Positions 44,675-54,554 of a stretch of DNA of 64,000 nucleotides are shown piece by piece. The stretch comes from Bordetella genomosp. 10. Its GTDB lineage: Bacteria > Pseudomonadota > Gammaproteobacteria > Burkholderiales > Burkholderiaceae_B. Position 1 is the first letter of the stretch; the number at the start of each line of letters is the position of its first letter. The notes under the pieces were generated by a model. The model was not told the DNA's origin. It was given only the letters and a program-made list of their open reading frames with translations, and did not search any database. Location of the stretch: NCBI RefSeq assembly GCF_002261225.1, contig NZ_NEVM01000005.1:1550001-1614000 (forward strand). Direction: 5' to 3'. Both the position numbers and the translations under genes were made by a program.

Positions 44675-45403
44675 TTGGCCTTCCTGCGCTCCCTCGTCTA
44701 CCTGCTGTTCCTGTCCATCACCGTCATTCCCTATGCCCTGGCCTGCATCCTGTGGGCGCCGCTGCCCCAGCACTGGCGCTACCGGCTGACGGTCGGCTGG
44801 CCGCGCCTGGCGGTGTGGGGCGCGCGCGTAATCTGCGGCATCCGCTGGCGCGTGGAGGGCTGGGACAACCTGCCCGACGGACCCGCCATTCTCCTGTCCA
44901 AGCACCAGTCGGCATGGGAGACGCTGTTTTTCCCCGCCTACATGCCGCGCGAAGTCTGCTTCGTCTACAAGCGCTCGCTGCACTGGGTCCCCTGCTTCGG
45001 CTGGGGGCTGGCCCTGCTGCGCATGATCGCGATCGATCGCAGCAAGGGGCGCGACGCCTTCGAACAGGTGGTGCGCCAGGGGCGCCTGCGGCTGGACGAA
45101 GGCCGCTGGCCGCTGCTGTTCCCCGAGGGCACGCGGGTAGCGCCGGGCAAGACCACGCGCTTCAAGATGGGCGGCGCGCTGCTGGCCTCGCGCACCGGCG
45201 CGCCGGTCGTGCCCATCGCCCTGAATGCCGGCGAATGCTGGCGGCGCAATGCCTTCATCAAGCGGGCGGGCCTGATCACGGTCAGCATCGGACCCGCGAT
45301 AGAATCGCAAGGCAAGACCCCTGACGAACTGAATCGCCAGGTCCAGGCATGGATAGAAGGCGAGATGCGTCGCCTCAACCCCGAAAGGTATGGCGCGGAA
45401 TAA
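44675..45403 (+). CDS. plsC: 1-acyl-sn-glycerol-3-phosphate acyltransferase
   Basis: A 242-aa membrane-associated enzyme making phosphatidic acid. An N-terminal hydrophobic segment (LVYLLFLSITVIPYALACIL) is followed by the acyltransferase blocks: SKHQSAWETLFF (HX4E in place of the textbook HX4D), then FPEGTRVAPG and a GAPVVPIALNAGE stretch. The HX4E form is seen in many betaproteobacterial relatives, by my recollection. TTG is the likely start, 3 bp after gmhB. It overlaps ygjP by 14 bp. Confidence 0.93.
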   Translation: MAFLRSLVYLLFLSITVIPYALACILWAPLPQHWRYRLTVGWPRLAVWGARVICGIRWRVEGWDNLPDGPAILLSKHQSAWETLFFPAYMPREVCFVYKRSLHWVPCFGWGLALLRMIAIDRSKGRDAFEQVVRQGRLRLDEGRWPLLFPEGTRVAPGKTTRFKMGGALLASRTGAPVVPIALNAGECWRRNAFIKRAGLITVSIGPAIESQGKTPDELNRQVQAWIEGEMRRLNPERYGAE

Positions 45404-46358
45404 CCAGCTCGAATTGTTGTTCACCGCGCCGGCGCCGGATGCCGGCGACGGCGCCGAGCGCTTGCCTGCCGTAAGCGCCGCGCCCCCGCCCCCGGCGGCC
45501 CCGGCAAATCCCCCCGCGCCGACGACCAGCGGCAACCCCGCCCCGGGCTTCTCCCTGGCGCCGTCCAGCCCCCTGCTGCAAGTCCCCACGCCCTGCCCCC
45601 CCACCCTGCCCGACGGCGCCCGCTGGCGCGTGGTGCAGGCGCCGCAGCAGGCCATCGGCTTCATCCTGCAACGCTCGCGCCGCCGCAGCATCGGCTTCGT
45701 CATCACCGACGACGGCCTGCGGGTGACCGCGCCGAATTGGGTGACGCTGAAGCAGATCGACGAAGCAGTGCTGGAGAAATCGCGCTGGATCGTCACCAAG
45801 CTGCGGGCCTGGCACGACCGCAAGGAACAGTTGGCGCTGTCGCAGACGCGCTGGCAGCCGGGCGGCGCGCTGCCCTACCTGGGCAAGCGCATCGTCATCG
45901 CCCTGGGTTCGCATGACCGCCACGCGGCGCTGGCCGGCGACGCCGACCAGCCGCGCGACGGCGATCTCCTGCGCCTGGCGCTGCCGGCCGATGCAGACGG
46001 CCCGCGCATCCGCGACGCCGCCCAGGCCTGGCTGCAACAACGCGCGGGCGTCTGGTTCGGCGCCCGGCTGGGCTATTTCCTGCAGGCCAGCGGCCTGAAG
46101 ATCAAGCGCTGGCGGCTGTCTTCCGCCGCCACGCGGTGGGGGTCGTGCACCAGCGACGGGCACATCATGCTGAACTGGCGCCTCATCCATTTCTCGCCGG
46201 CCATCATCGACTACGTCATCGCCCATGAGCTGGCGCATCTGCGCGAGATGAACCACAGCAGCAATTTCTGGGCGGAAGTGGGCCACATCCTGCCCGGTTA
46301 CGAACAGGCGCGCGACATCCTGCGCCGCCACGATCCGGCGTCCCTGCCGACGTTTTGA
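45390..46358 (+). CDS. SprT-like/YgjP-type zinc metalloprotease
   Basis: The product is 322 aa. The N-terminal 80 residues are Pro/Ala-rich; the M48-like DUF45 domain follows. It contains RRRSIGFVITDDGLRVTAPN, a KIKRWRLSSAATRWGSCTSDG block and the zinc motif VIAHELAHLREMNHSSNFW (HExxH). YgjP-type proteins are UPF0758-distinct peptidases of unknown physiological substrate. The long Pro/Ala N-terminus is unusual. It overlaps plsC by 14 bp. Confidence 0.88.
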   Translation: MARNNQLELLFTAPAPDAGDGAERLPAVSAAPPPPAAPANPPAPTTSGNPAPGFSLAPSSPLLQVPTPCPPTLPDGARWRVVQAPQQAIGFILQRSRRRSIGFVITDDGLRVTAPNWVTLKQIDEAVLEKSRWIVTKLRAWHDRKEQLALSQTRWQPGGALPYLGKRIVIALGSHDRHAALAGDADQPRDGDLLRLALPADADGPRIRDAAQAWLQQRAGVWFGARLGYFLQASGLKIKRWRLSSAATRWGSCTSDGHIMLNWRLIHFSPAIIDYVIAHELAHLREMNHSSNFWAEVGHILPGYEQARDILRRHDPASLPTF

Positions 46359-46462
46359 GCCGGGTTCCCAGGCAGCGGCCGCCTGGTACGGGGAGGAAGG
46401 GCCGGCCTGGGTTTATCATCAGCTACTTCTACAATATCGCTTTGCACTAGGAGTCCTCCCCC

Positions 46463-46858
46463 ATGCGTATCCTTCACACCATGCTGCGCGTCGGCGACCT
46501 GGAAAAGTCGATCGAGTTCTACACCCACGTACTGGGCATGCGCCTGCTGCGCAAGCGGGACTATCCGGACGGCAAGTTCACGCTGGCCTTCGTCGGCTAC
46601 CAGGACGAAGCCGACGGCGCCGTGCTCGAACTGACGCACAACTGGGATACCTCCAGCTACGACCTGGGCAACGGCTACGGCCATATCGCCCTGGAAGTCC
46701 CCAATGCCTACGAAGCCTGTGACAAGGTCCGCGAGCGCGGCGGCAAGGTGACGCGCGAGGCCGGCCCGATGAAGCACGGCACCACCGTCATCGCCTTCGT
46801 CGAGGATCCGGACGGCTACAAGATCGAATTCATCCAGCGCGGCAGCCAGGCCGACTGA
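46463..46858 (+). CDS. gloA: Lactoylglutathione lyase (glyoxalase I)
   Basis: The product is 131 aa. It isomerises the methylglyoxal-glutathione hemithioacetal. It begins [20 protein letters not shown] with metal ligand H5, and has [20 protein letters not shown] with the Glu and His ligands and [20 protein letters not shown] for the last Glu. Length is standard. A GGAGTCC SD precedes the ATG. def follows one base after its stop. Confidence 0.97.
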   Translation: MRILHTMLRVGDLEKSIEFYTHVLGMRLLRKRDYPDGKFTLAFVGYQDEADGAVLELTHNWDTSSYDLGNGYGHIALEVPNAYEACDKVRERGGKVTREAGPMKHGTTVIAFVEDPDGYKIEFIQRGSQAD

Positions 46859-46859
46859 C

Positions 46860-47393
46860 ATGATTCGCCAGATCCTGAAAATGGGCGATCCGCGCCTGCT
46901 GCGCGTGGCCCAGCCGGTGCAGGCCTTCGGCACGCCCGAACTGCAAGCGCTGATCGAAGACATGTTCGAGACCATGGCGGCCGCCGGCGGCGTCGGCTTG
47001 GCCGCGCCGCAGATCGGCGTCGACCTGCAACTGGTCATCTTCGGTTTCGATCGCAGCGAACGCTACCCGGACGCGCCGGCCGTGCCGCGCACCATCCTGT
47101 GCAACCCCGTCATCACGCCCATCGGCGACGAGATGGAGGAAGGCTGGGAAGGCTGCCTGTCGGTGCCCGGCCTGCGCGGGCTGGTGCCGCGCTACCGCCA
47201 CATCCGCTATTCGGGGGTCGATCCGGCGGGCGCGCCCATCGAGCGCGAGGCCGAGGGTTTCCACGCGCGCGTGGTGCAGCACGAATGCGACCACCTGATC
47301 GGCCGCCTCTATCCGACCCGCATGACCGACCTGACCAAGCTCGGCTATACGGAAGTCCTGTTCCCGCATCTCGATCCCAAGAGCGACGACTGA
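46860..47393 (+). CDS. def: Peptide deformylase
   Basis: A 177-aa metalloenzyme that removes the N-formyl group from nascent proteins. Motif 1 is [13 protein letters not shown], motif 2 EGCLSVPG (Cys ligand) and motif 3 QHECDHLIG (HExxH with two His ligands). Length is normal. It starts one base after gloA. This is the second-type context (with gloA), not the def-fmt context, so another deformylase may exist elsewhere in the genome. Confidence 0.96.
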   Translation: MIRQILKMGDPRLLRVAQPVQAFGTPELQALIEDMFETMAAAGGVGLAAPQIGVDLQLVIFGFDRSERYPDAPAVPRTILCNPVITPIGDEMEEGWEGCLSVPGLRGLVPRYRHIRYSGVDPAGAPIEREAEGFHARVVQHECDHLIGRLYPTRMTDLTKLGYTEVLFPHLDPKSDD

Positions 47394-47397
47394 GCAC

Positions 47398-48624
47398 ATG
47401 CTGAACCGGCTCTGGCTGGCCTTCTTCGTCGCGGCGGCGGGCGCCGCGCTGGTGCGCTGGCTGGGCGGAGAGCCGCAGGTCTTCGCCGCCATGGTCGACG
47501 CCCTGTTCGACATGGCGCGGCTGTCGGTGGAGATCATGGTGCTGCTGTTCGGCACGCTGACCCTCTGGCTGGGCTTCCTGCGCATCGCCGAGCAGGCCGG
47601 GCTGGTGGAGCGCCTGGCGCGCCTGCTGGGCCCGCTGTTCGCCCGCCTGATGCCGGAAGTCCCGCGCGGCCATCCCGCCATCGGCCTGATCACCTTGAAC
47701 TTCGCCGCCAACGGGCTGGGGCTGGACAACGCCGCCACGCCCATCGGCCTGCGCGCGATGCGCGAACTGCAAACGCTCAATCCCACGCCGGAGCGGGCGA
47801 GCAACGCGCAGATTCTTTTCCTGGTGCTGAACGCGTCCTCGCTGACGGTGCTGCCGGTGACGATTTTCATGTACCGCGCCCAGCAGGGCGCCAGCGATCC
47901 GACGCTGGTATTCCTGCCCATCCTGCTGGCCACCTGCGCCTCCACCCTGACGGGCCTGCTGGCCGTCGCCTGCTGCCAGCGGCTGCGCCTGCACGATCCG
48001 GTGGTGCTGCTGTGGCTGGGCGGCGCTGCGCTGGTGCTGGGCGGCTTCGGCGGCCTGCTGGCGGGGCTGTCCTCGGCAGCCATCAACGCGCTTTCGTCCC
48101 TGATGGGCAACCTGGCGCTGTTCGGCATCATCATGGCCTTCCTGCTGATCGGCGCGTGGAAGAAAGTGCCGCTCTACGAAAGCTTCATCGACGGCGCGCG
48201 CCAGGGCTTCGACATCGCCCGCGACCTGCTGCCCTATCTCGTGGCCATGCTGTGCGCCGTGGGCGTGCTGCGGGCGTCGGGCGCGCTGGACTTCCTGCTG
48301 AACGGCATCCGCTGGCTGGCCCACGCCGGCGGCCTGGACGCCCGTTTCGTCGACGCCCTGCCCACGGCGCTGGTCAAGCCCTTCTCCGGCAGCGCCGCGC
48401 GCGCCATGATGCTGGACACCATGTCGCACTTCGGCGTGGACAGCTTCCCCGCCCTGCTCGCCGCCACCATGCAGGGCAGCACCGAAACCACCTTCTACGT
48501 CCTCGCCGTGTACTTCGGCGCCGTCGGCATCCGCCGCGCGCGGCACGCGGTCGGGTGCGCGCTGCTGGCGGACCTGGCAGGCGTGCTGGCGTCGATCGGG
48601 GTTTGCTACTGGTTCTTCGGGTAG
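47398..48624 (+). CDS. Nucleoside-recognition (SpmA-SpmB fusion) membrane protein
   Basis: The product is 408 aa, with about eight hydrophobic helices. The N-terminal half resembles SpmA (ITLNFAANGLGLDNAATPIG) and the C-terminal half SpmB (VGVLRASGALDFLLNGIR; TALVKPFSGSAARAMMLD; FGVDSFPALLAATMQGSTET). Both are nucleoside-recognition (Gate) domains, first named in sporulating bacteria. A single-chain fusion occurs in many non-sporulating Gram-negatives. The transported or sensed molecule is not known. It starts 4 bp after def. Confidence 0.9.
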   Translation: MLNRLWLAFFVAAAGAALVRWLGGEPQVFAAMVDALFDMARLSVEIMVLLFGTLTLWLGFLRIAEQAGLVERLARLLGPLFARLMPEVPRGHPAIGLITLNFAANGLGLDNAATPIGLRAMRELQTLNPTPERASNAQILFLVLNASSLTVLPVTIFMYRAQQGASDPTLVFLPILLATCASTLTGLLAVACCQRLRLHDPVVLLWLGGAALVLGGFGGLLAGLSSAAINALSSLMGNLALFGIIMAFLLIGAWKKVPLYESFIDGARQGFDIARDLLPYLVAMLCAVGVLRASGALDFLLNGIRWLAHAGGLDARFVDALPTALVKPFSGSAARAMMLDTMSHFGVDSFPALLAATMQGSTETTFYVLAVYFGAVGIRRARHAVGCALLADLAGVLASIGVCYWFFG

Positions 48625-48704
48625 GCGCGACTTCTATTCGCCTGAAGTCATCGGCCCGGGTTGCCGGCGGTTAAGATGCGTGCTCATCCCAAGAGATTCT
48701 TCCC

Positions 48705-49268
48705 ATGACCACGTTGAACGATCGCCCCAACACTGCATTAATCGTCATCGATCTTCAAAACGGCGTCGTCGCGAGCGCATACCGGCGCCAGGAAGTGCTC
48801 GACGCGGTCAACGTGCTCGTCGAACGGGCGCGTAGCGCGCAAGCACCTGTTATCTGGGTCCGGCACACGGACGAAGAGCTCGAGACGAATAGCGAGGCGT
48901 GGCGGATCGTCGACGAGCTTGCGCCGGCGCCGGGAGAGGCGATCGTCGAAAAAAAGTATCGTGACGCGTTTGAAGATACCGATCTCCAACAGGTGCTTGC
49001 CAGGCTACGCGTCGGCAAGCTCGTCGTGACCGGCGCCCAGACGGACATGTGCGTGCGATCGACGCTGCACGGCGCATTGGTTCGCGGCTATGACGCGACA
49101 TTGGTCGGCGACGCCCATACGACCATAGACCTGACGCAAAGAGGCGCGCCGCCGCCGGAAGCGGTCATCAGCCATACGAATATGTACTGGCGCAATCAAA
49201 AGGCGCCCGGTCGCGCCGGCGGCGTCGTCCAGAGCAAGGACGTCGACTTCGCGCCCGCCAACTCCTGA
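48705..49268 (+). CDS. Isochorismatase-family cysteine hydrolase
   Basis: The product is 187 aa. Catalytic Asp in ALIVIDLQNGVV, Lys in IVEKKYRDAFEDTDL and Cys in LVVTGAQTDMCVRSTLHGAL make the triad. The family includes nicotinamidases, biuret/urea-type amidohydrolases and isochorismatases. DATLVGDAHTTIDL follows. The substrate is unknown. Codon use has more CGT/GCG/ATA-type choices and less third-position C than its neighbours, so recent acquisition is possible. Confidence 0.88.
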   Translation: MTTLNDRPNTALIVIDLQNGVVASAYRRQEVLDAVNVLVERARSAQAPVIWVRHTDEELETNSEAWRIVDELAPAPGEAIVEKKYRDAFEDTDLQQVLARLRVGKLVVTGAQTDMCVRSTLHGALVRGYDATLVGDAHTTIDLTQRGAPPPEAVISHTNMYWRNQKAPGRAGGVVQSKDVDFAPANS

Positions 49269-49273
49269 AGCAG

Positions 49274-49318
49274 GCGAGGCGATGGGGCGATGGCTACCGG
49301 CCCCATGACACGCCTCGC
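49274..49318. terminator. Double-step hairpin between convergent isochorismatase and pyk genes
   Basis: Outer arms GCGAGGCG/CGCCTCGC and inner arms ATGGGGC/GCCCCAT form one interrupted stem. It is located between the two stop codons with no T run. It likely serves both directions. Confidence 0.6.
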
Positions 49319-49329
49319 ATCGCACGCCC

Positions 49330-50772
49330 CTACTCCACCGCCAGCAGCTTCATCCCGTTGGTCCCGCCGCTGTCGCGATAGAAATCGCCCTTGGTCAGGA
49401 TGACCCAGTCGCCCGTCTCGACGCGGCCGCGGCGCTTCAGTTCGCCGATGGCGGCATTGCTGAGGTCGGCGGGATCGTAGGCCGAGGGATCGAAGGGTAC
49501 GGTCGACACGCCGCGGAACATCGCCACGCGGTTCTGCGTGATGCCATGCGGGCTGTAGCAATAGATGGGCACGCCGGATCGGATGCGCGACATGATCAGC
49601 GGCGTGTGGCCGCTTTCGGTCAGGGCGATGATGGCCTTGATGCCGGGAAAATGGTTGGCCGCGTACATGGCCGCCAGCGCGATGGTTTCGTCGCAGCGGC
49701 TGAAGGTTTCGCCCAGGCGGTGATGCGAATGGGTGGTGGTCGGATGCTTTTCCGCGCCCAGGCAGACGCGCGCCATGGCCTCCACCGCTTCCACCGGATA
49801 TTCGCCGGAAGCGCTCTCCGCCGACAGCATCACCGCGTCGGTGTAATCCAGCACCGCGTTCGCCACGTCCGACACTTCGGCGCGCGTGGGCACCGGGTTG
49901 CTGATCATCGACTCCATCATCTGCGTCGCCGTGATGACCACCTTGTTCAAGGTGCGCGCGTGCTGGATGATGCGCTTCTGGATGCCCACCAGTTCCGCGT
50001 CGCCCACCTCCACGCCCAGGTCGCCGCGCGCCACCATGACGCCGTCGCTGGCGCGGATCAGCGCGTCCAGCGCCTCGTCGTCGGCCACCGCCTCGGCCCG
50101 TTCGATCTTGGCGATGATCCAGGCCTGGCTGCCCGCCGCGCGCACCAGCGCGCGCGCCTCATCGATGTCGGAGCCATAGCGCGGAAAAGACACCGCGATG
50201 TAGTCCAGCTTCAACTCCGCCGCCACCTTGATGTCGGCGCGATCCTTGTCGGTCAGGCTGGGCGCGGACAGGCCGCCGCCGCGCCGGTTGATGCCCTTGT
50301 TGTTCGACAACGGTCCGCCCACCATCACGGTGGTGTACACTGAATCGACATCCACGCTGTCCACCCGCAGCACCACGCGGCCGTCGTCGAGCAGCAGTTC
50401 GTCGCCCGGCCGGCAGTCCTGCACCAGTTCCGGATAATCGATGCCGACGATGTTCTCGTCGCCATCCTCATAGGGATGGCTGTTCGACAGCGTGAACGCC
50501 GCGCCCACGCGCAGCGTCACCTTGCGGTCCTTGAAGCGCGCGATGCGGATCTTCGGTCCTTGCAGATCGCCCATCAGGGCGACGAAGCGCCCCTGCTTCT
50601 CCGCGGCCTCGCGCACCAGTTGCGCGCGCCGGCGGTGGTCGTCCGCTTCGCCATGCGAGAAATTCAGGCGCGCCACGTCCATGCCGGCACGCACCAGCGC
50701 TTCGATGCGCTCGGAACTGGAGGTGGCGGGCCCAAGGGTGGCAACGATTTTGGTGCGGCGCAGCACTGCCAT
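49330..50772 (-). CDS. pyk: Pyruvate kinase
   Basis: A 480-aa glycolytic enzyme making pyruvate and ATP from PEP. It begins MAVLRRTKIVATLGPATSSS and has MDVARLNFSHGEADDH, the catalytic MVARGDLGVEVG region and the EKHPTTTHSHHRLG segment at the C-domain junction. Length and order are standard for type II pyruvate kinase. It is divergent from glycerate kinase 126 bp away; together they link glycerate to pyruvate. Confidence 0.96.
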   Translation of the reverse strand: MAVLRRTKIVATLGPATSSSERIEALVRAGMDVARLNFSHGEADDHRRRAQLVREAAEKQGRFVALMGDLQGPKIRIARFKDRKVTLRVGAAFTLSNSHPYEDGDENIVGIDYPELVQDCRPGDELLLDDGRVVLRVDSVDVDSVYTTVMVGGPLSNNKGINRRGGGLSAPSLTDKDRADIKVAAELKLDYIAVSFPRYGSDIDEARALVRAAGSQAWIIAKIERAEAVADDEALDALIRASDGVMVARGDLGVEVGDAELVGIQKRIIQHARTLNKVVITATQMMESMISNPVPTRAEVSDVANAVLDYTDAVMLSAESASGEYPVEAVEAMARVCLGAEKHPTTTHSHHRLGETFSRCDETIALAAMYAANHFPGIKAIIALTESGHTPLIMSRIRSGVPIYCYSPHGITQNRVAMFRGVSTVPFDPSAYDPADLSNAAIGELKRRGRVETGDWVILTKGDFYRDSGGTNGMKLLAVE

Positions 50773-50898
50773 GACGAATCCTCTTGTGATTGGGCAAGCG
50801 TCATATGGTACGCCTACCGGCCCACGGGCTCTATGACCGCGCGCGGGTATGATGGCGCGGCAAGAAAAATTTCATCCTCCCGCGCAACGAGGCCGCAC

Positions 50899-52038
50899 GT
50901 GAAAATCGTCATCGCTCCCGACTCCTTCAAAGAAAGCCTGTCCGCGCCCGACACCGCCGCCGCGATCGCGCGCGGCGTGCGCGAGGCCTGCCCCGACGCC
51001 GAGATCGTCTGCGTGCCGATGGCGGACGGCGGCGAAGGCACGGTCGACGCGGTCTTGCAGGCGACCGGCGGGCAATGGCGCCGCACGCGCGTGCGGGACG
51101 CGCTGGGCGAGACGGTCGAAGCCGCCTGGGGCTGGATCGAGCCGCATACCGCGGTGATCGAAATGGCGGCGGCCGCGGGCCTGGAACAAGTGCCGCCGGC
51201 GCGCCGCGATCCCATGCGCGCGACCAGCCACGGCGTGGGCGAGCTGCTGCGCGCCGCCCTGGACGCCGGCGCGCAACGCATCATCCTGGGACTGGGCGGG
51301 TCGGCCACCAACGACGCCGGCGCGGGACTGTTGAGCGCCCTGGGCCTGCGCATCCTGGACGCCGACGGCGGCCTGCTGGCGCCCGGCGGCGGCGCGCTGG
51401 CGCATGCCGCCCGGCTGGACACCCGCGAGCTGGATCCCAGGCTGGGGCGGATACGCATCGAAGTGGCCTGCGACGTCGACAACCCCTTGTGCGGCCCTAA
51501 AGGCGCCTCGGCGGTATTCGGTCCGCAGAAAGGAGCGACGCCGGCCCAGGTGGCCGAACTGGATGCCGCCCTGGCGGTCTTCGCCGATCTTTGCGCGCGG
51601 ACCCTGGGCCGCGACGAGCGCGATGCGCCGGGCGCCGGCGCGGCCGGCGGCCTGGGTTTCGCCGCGCATGCCTTCCTGGGCGCGCGCTTCCGGCCCGGCG
51701 TGGAACTAGTCGCGGAACTGGGCGGCCTGGCCGCCGCCATGCAGGGCGCGGACCTGGCCTTCACCGGCGAGGGCCGGATGGACGAACAGACGCTGCACGG
51801 CAAGACGCCGGCCGGCGTGGCCCGCATCGGCAAGGCCGCCGGCGTGCCGGTCGTGGCCCTGGCCGGATCGCTGGGCGCGGGCTATGAGCGGTTGAACGAG
51901 GCCGGCATCGTCGCCGCCTTCAGCCTGGCGCCCGGGCCGATCACGCTGGAGCAGGCATGCGCCCGCGCGGCGGAACTGCTGGCAGACCGCGCGCGCGACG
52001 CGACGCGCTTGTTCCTGGCGGGACGGCAGGCAGGCTGA
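50899..52038 (+). CDS. Glycerate 2-kinase
   Basis: A 379-aa GarK/GlxK-type kinase that phosphorylates D-glycerate at position 2 in the glyoxylate/tartronate pathway. It starts with GTG (VKIVIAPDSFKESLSAPDTA) and contains PMADGGEGTVDAV, LGLGGSATNDAGAGLLSALG and AFTGEGRMDEQTLHGKTPAG. Length is typical (about 380). The longer reading from 50476 lies in the pyk promoter and coding region and is rejected. It lies divergent from pyk. Confidence 0.95.
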   Translation: MKIVIAPDSFKESLSAPDTAAAIARGVREACPDAEIVCVPMADGGEGTVDAVLQATGGQWRRTRVRDALGETVEAAWGWIEPHTAVIEMAAAAGLEQVPPARRDPMRATSHGVGELLRAALDAGAQRIILGLGGSATNDAGAGLLSALGLRILDADGGLLAPGGGALAHAARLDTRELDPRLGRIRIEVACDVDNPLCGPKGASAVFGPQKGATPAQVAELDAALAVFADLCARTLGRDERDAPGAGAAGGLGFAAHAFLGARFRPGVELVAELGGLAAAMQGADLAFTGEGRMDEQTLHGKTPAGVARIGKAAGVPVVALAGSLGAGYERLNEAGIVAAFSLAPGPITLEQACARAAELLADRARDATRLFLAGRQAG

Positions 52039-52120
52039 AAAAAAGCGGAAAACGCGGCAGGAGATACGGCAGGAAAGACGGCGGAAAACGGCAAAAGGCC
52101 GCCGTGGCGACCGTCAGTCG

Positions 52121-52939
52121 TCAGCCGTCCAGCTCGGCGCTATGCGGGCGCGACGGACCGACCAGGCCGGCATCCTGCAGCGCATCGGCCAGCGCGATGA
52201 AGCGCTCGACCGGCACTTCCTCCGCGCGCGCGGTCGGCGCGATGCCCAGGTCATCCCACGGCACCACGGCCGCCCAATCCCCCAGCGCGCGGCGCAACAT
52301 CTTGCGGCGCTGCGCGAAGGCCTTGGCCACCACCTGTTCCAGCGCCGCCTCGCTGCGTGGACGCGGACGCTCGGCCGGCAAGGGCACCATGCGCACCACG
52401 GCCGACACCACGCGCGGCGGCGGATCGAATGCCTCCGGCGGGACGTCGAACAGTTTTTCCATGCGATAGCGCGATTGCAGCATCACCGACAGGCGGCCGT
52501 AATCGGCCGACGACGGCTGCGCCACCATGCGGTCGATGACCTCGCGCTGCAGCATGAAATGCTGGTCGCGCACCTGGTCCGCGCACGTCATCAGGTGAAA
52601 GAGCAAAGGGCTGGAGATGTTGTAGGGCAGATTGCCCACCACGCGCAGCCCATCGCCGAAAGCCGCGAAATCGACCGTCAGCGCGTCGGCCTCGACCACG
52701 GTCAGCCGATCGGCCGGATACTGGCCGCGCAGGCGCTGCGCCAGGTCCCGATCGATTTCAACCGCCGTCAAGCGCGCCGCCTGCCGCAGCAAGGGCGCGG
52801 TAAGCGCGGACAGGCCGGGGCCGATCTCCACCAGCCGGTCCTCGCGCGCGGGCGCGATGGCCCGCACGATCGCATCCACCACGCTTTCATCGACCAGGAA
52901 ATGCTGGCCGAAGCGCTTGCGAGCCTGATGCCGGGTCAT
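52121..52939 (-). CDS. rsmA: 16S rRNA dimethyladenosine methyltransferase
   Basis: A 272-aa enzyme dimethylating A1518 and A1519 of 16S rRNA. SAM motif [19 protein letters not shown], then the catalytic [15 protein letters not shown] (NLPY) and [18 protein letters not shown]. Length is normal. It lies 19 bp after surA. The pdxA gene found between surA and rsmA in many Gram-negatives is absent. Confidence 0.97.
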   Translation of the reverse strand: MTRHQARKRFGQHFLVDESVVDAIVRAIAPAREDRLVEIGPGLSALTAPLLRQAARLTAVEIDRDLAQRLRGQYPADRLTVVEADALTVDFAAFGDGLRVVGNLPYNISSPLLFHLMTCADQVRDQHFMLQREVIDRMVAQPSSADYGRLSVMLQSRYRMEKLFDVPPEAFDPPPRVVSAVVRMVPLPAERPRPRSEAALEQVVAKAFAQRRKMLRRALGDWAAVVPWDDLGIAPTARAEEVPVERFIALADALQDAGLVGPSRPHSAELDG

Positions 52940-52958
52940 GAACCGCTTCCCTGCCCGA

Positions 52959-54554
52959 TCAATGGTCGGCCTGCTCGCGCTGGGCCTGCTTTTCGAGACG
53001 ATTGTCGATGTAGGCCTGATCGTGCAACTGATCCAGGTAATCCTCGAAGGCCGGCTCGGCGCGGCGCTCGAACAGGATGCGGCGCGCCTGCATGCGCTGC
53101 ATTTCGTCGGCCACGTCCTTCTCGCGCCGCTCCAGCACCTGGATCAGGTGCCAGCCGAACGGCGACTGGATGGGTTCGCTGACTTCGCCGACCTTCAGGG
53201 CGTTCATCGCCGCCTCGAACGGCGGCACGGTTTCGCCCGGGCTCAACCAGCCCAGGTCGCCGCCTTGCGGCGCGCTGGCGTCCTGGGAATTCTGCTTGGC
53301 CAGGGTGGCGAAGTCCTCGCCGCCCGACACGATGCGCTGGCGCAGCAGTTCCAGGCGCTGGCGCGCCTGCGCGTCATTGACCACCGCGGACGTCTTGATC
53401 AAGATGTGGCGCGCGTGCGTCTGCGTCACCTGCATCGGACCTTGCGGGGCGCCGAGGCCGCGCGGCTGCTGCGGCATGGCCTGCGGCGCCGGCGCGGGCG
53501 CCGGGGCCGGTGCGGGCGCGGCACCGCTGGCGCGGTCCAGCACCTTCAGGATATGGAAGCCGTTGCCGCTCTGGATGATGCCGGATATCTGGCCCCGGGA
53601 CAGATTGGCGATGGCGCGCACGAACAGGTCGGGCCAGCCGTCCAGCGGACGCACGCCCATGGCGCCGCCCTGCAAGGCCTCGGGACCGTCCGACGCGGCC
53701 GCCGCCACGCTGGCGAAATCGCTGCCGCTCTTGACGCGGGCCAGCAGGTCCTCGGCTTTCTTGCGCAGCGCGGCCACCTGGTCGGGCGTGGAACCGTCCG
53801 GCACGCGCACCAGGATCTGCGCCAGGGCCACGCGGTCGGCGGCGGCGGGCGCGGCGGCAACCGGCTCGGGCGCCACCGGCTGCTGCGGCTGCATCGGCGC
53901 CGGCGCGCCGCCGCGGCGGCGCTGCTGTTCCTTCAGGTAGGCGTCGACTTCCGCGTCGGAAATGATGATGTTCGCATCCACGGTGCGGGCGCGCAGCCGG
54001 TCGGACAACACTTCGTCGGAAATGTTGCGCCGGTACTGCTCCCACGTGATGCCGCTCTTCTCGACTTCCTGGCGCAACTGATCCACCGAAAGCTTGTTGC
54101 GCGCGGCCACGGTGCCGATGGCCTGGTCGACCGTCGCCTTGTCGACCTTGATGTTCATGCGGTCGGCTTCCTGGCGCTGCAGGCGCTGCATGATCAGGCG
54201 TTGCAGCACCTGGCGCTGCAGGACGTCCTGCGGCGGCAGTTGAATCTTCTGGCGCGTCAGTTCGGCGGCGGCGACCTGGGTCGCTTCCCGCACTTCACGC
54301 AAGGTGATCACGTCCTTGTTGACGATCGCCGCGATGCCGTCGGCGAATTGCTCGGCCGGCGGCGCGGGCGTGGCGGCTGCCGGCGCGGGCGCCGCGGCCT
54401 TGCCGTGCGACGAGGCGGCGGACTTCCTGGCCGCGCCCTTGGCGGGCGTGTCCGCCGACCAGGCGGGCGACGGCGTCGCGGCATAGATGGCCAACAGGGC
54501 GGCGGACAGGACACCGCGCCAGGCGGCTTTGGGGACAAACACACGACGCATCAT
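52959..54554 (-). CDS. surA: Periplasmic chaperone/peptidyl-prolyl isomerase SurA
   Basis: The product is 531 aa with a signal peptide. An Ala/Pro-rich segment follows (longer than E. coli SurA, 428 aa), then the N-domain ([20 protein letters not shown]) and two parvulin domains ([39 protein letters not shown]) with an Ala/Pro linker between. It guides outer-membrane proteins to the BAM complex. Start at 54554 or one codon later (54551). ATGA overlap with the lptD stop means co-translation. Confidence 0.95.
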   Translation of the reverse strand: MMRRVFVPKAAWRGVLSAALLAIYAATPSPAWSADTPAKGAARKSAASSHGKAAAPAPAAATPAPPAEQFADGIAAIVNKDVITLREVREATQVAAAELTRQKIQLPPQDVLQRQVLQRLIMQRLQRQEADRMNIKVDKATVDQAIGTVAARNKLSVDQLRQEVEKSGITWEQYRRNISDEVLSDRLRARTVDANIIISDAEVDAYLKEQQRRRGGAPAPMQPQQPVAPEPVAAAPAAADRVALAQILVRVPDGSTPDQVAALRKKAEDLLARVKSGSDFASVAAAASDGPEALQGGAMGVRPLDGWPDLFVRAIANLSRGQISGIIQSGNGFHILKVLDRASGAAPAPAPAPAPAPQAMPQQPRGLGAPQGPMQVTQTHARHILIKTSAVVNDAQARQRLELLRQRIVSGGEDFATLAKQNSQDASAPQGGDLGWLSPGETVPPFEAAMNALKVGEVSEPIQSPFGWHLIQVLERREKDVADEMQRMQARRILFERRAEPAFEDYLDQLHDQAYIDNRLEKQAQREQADH

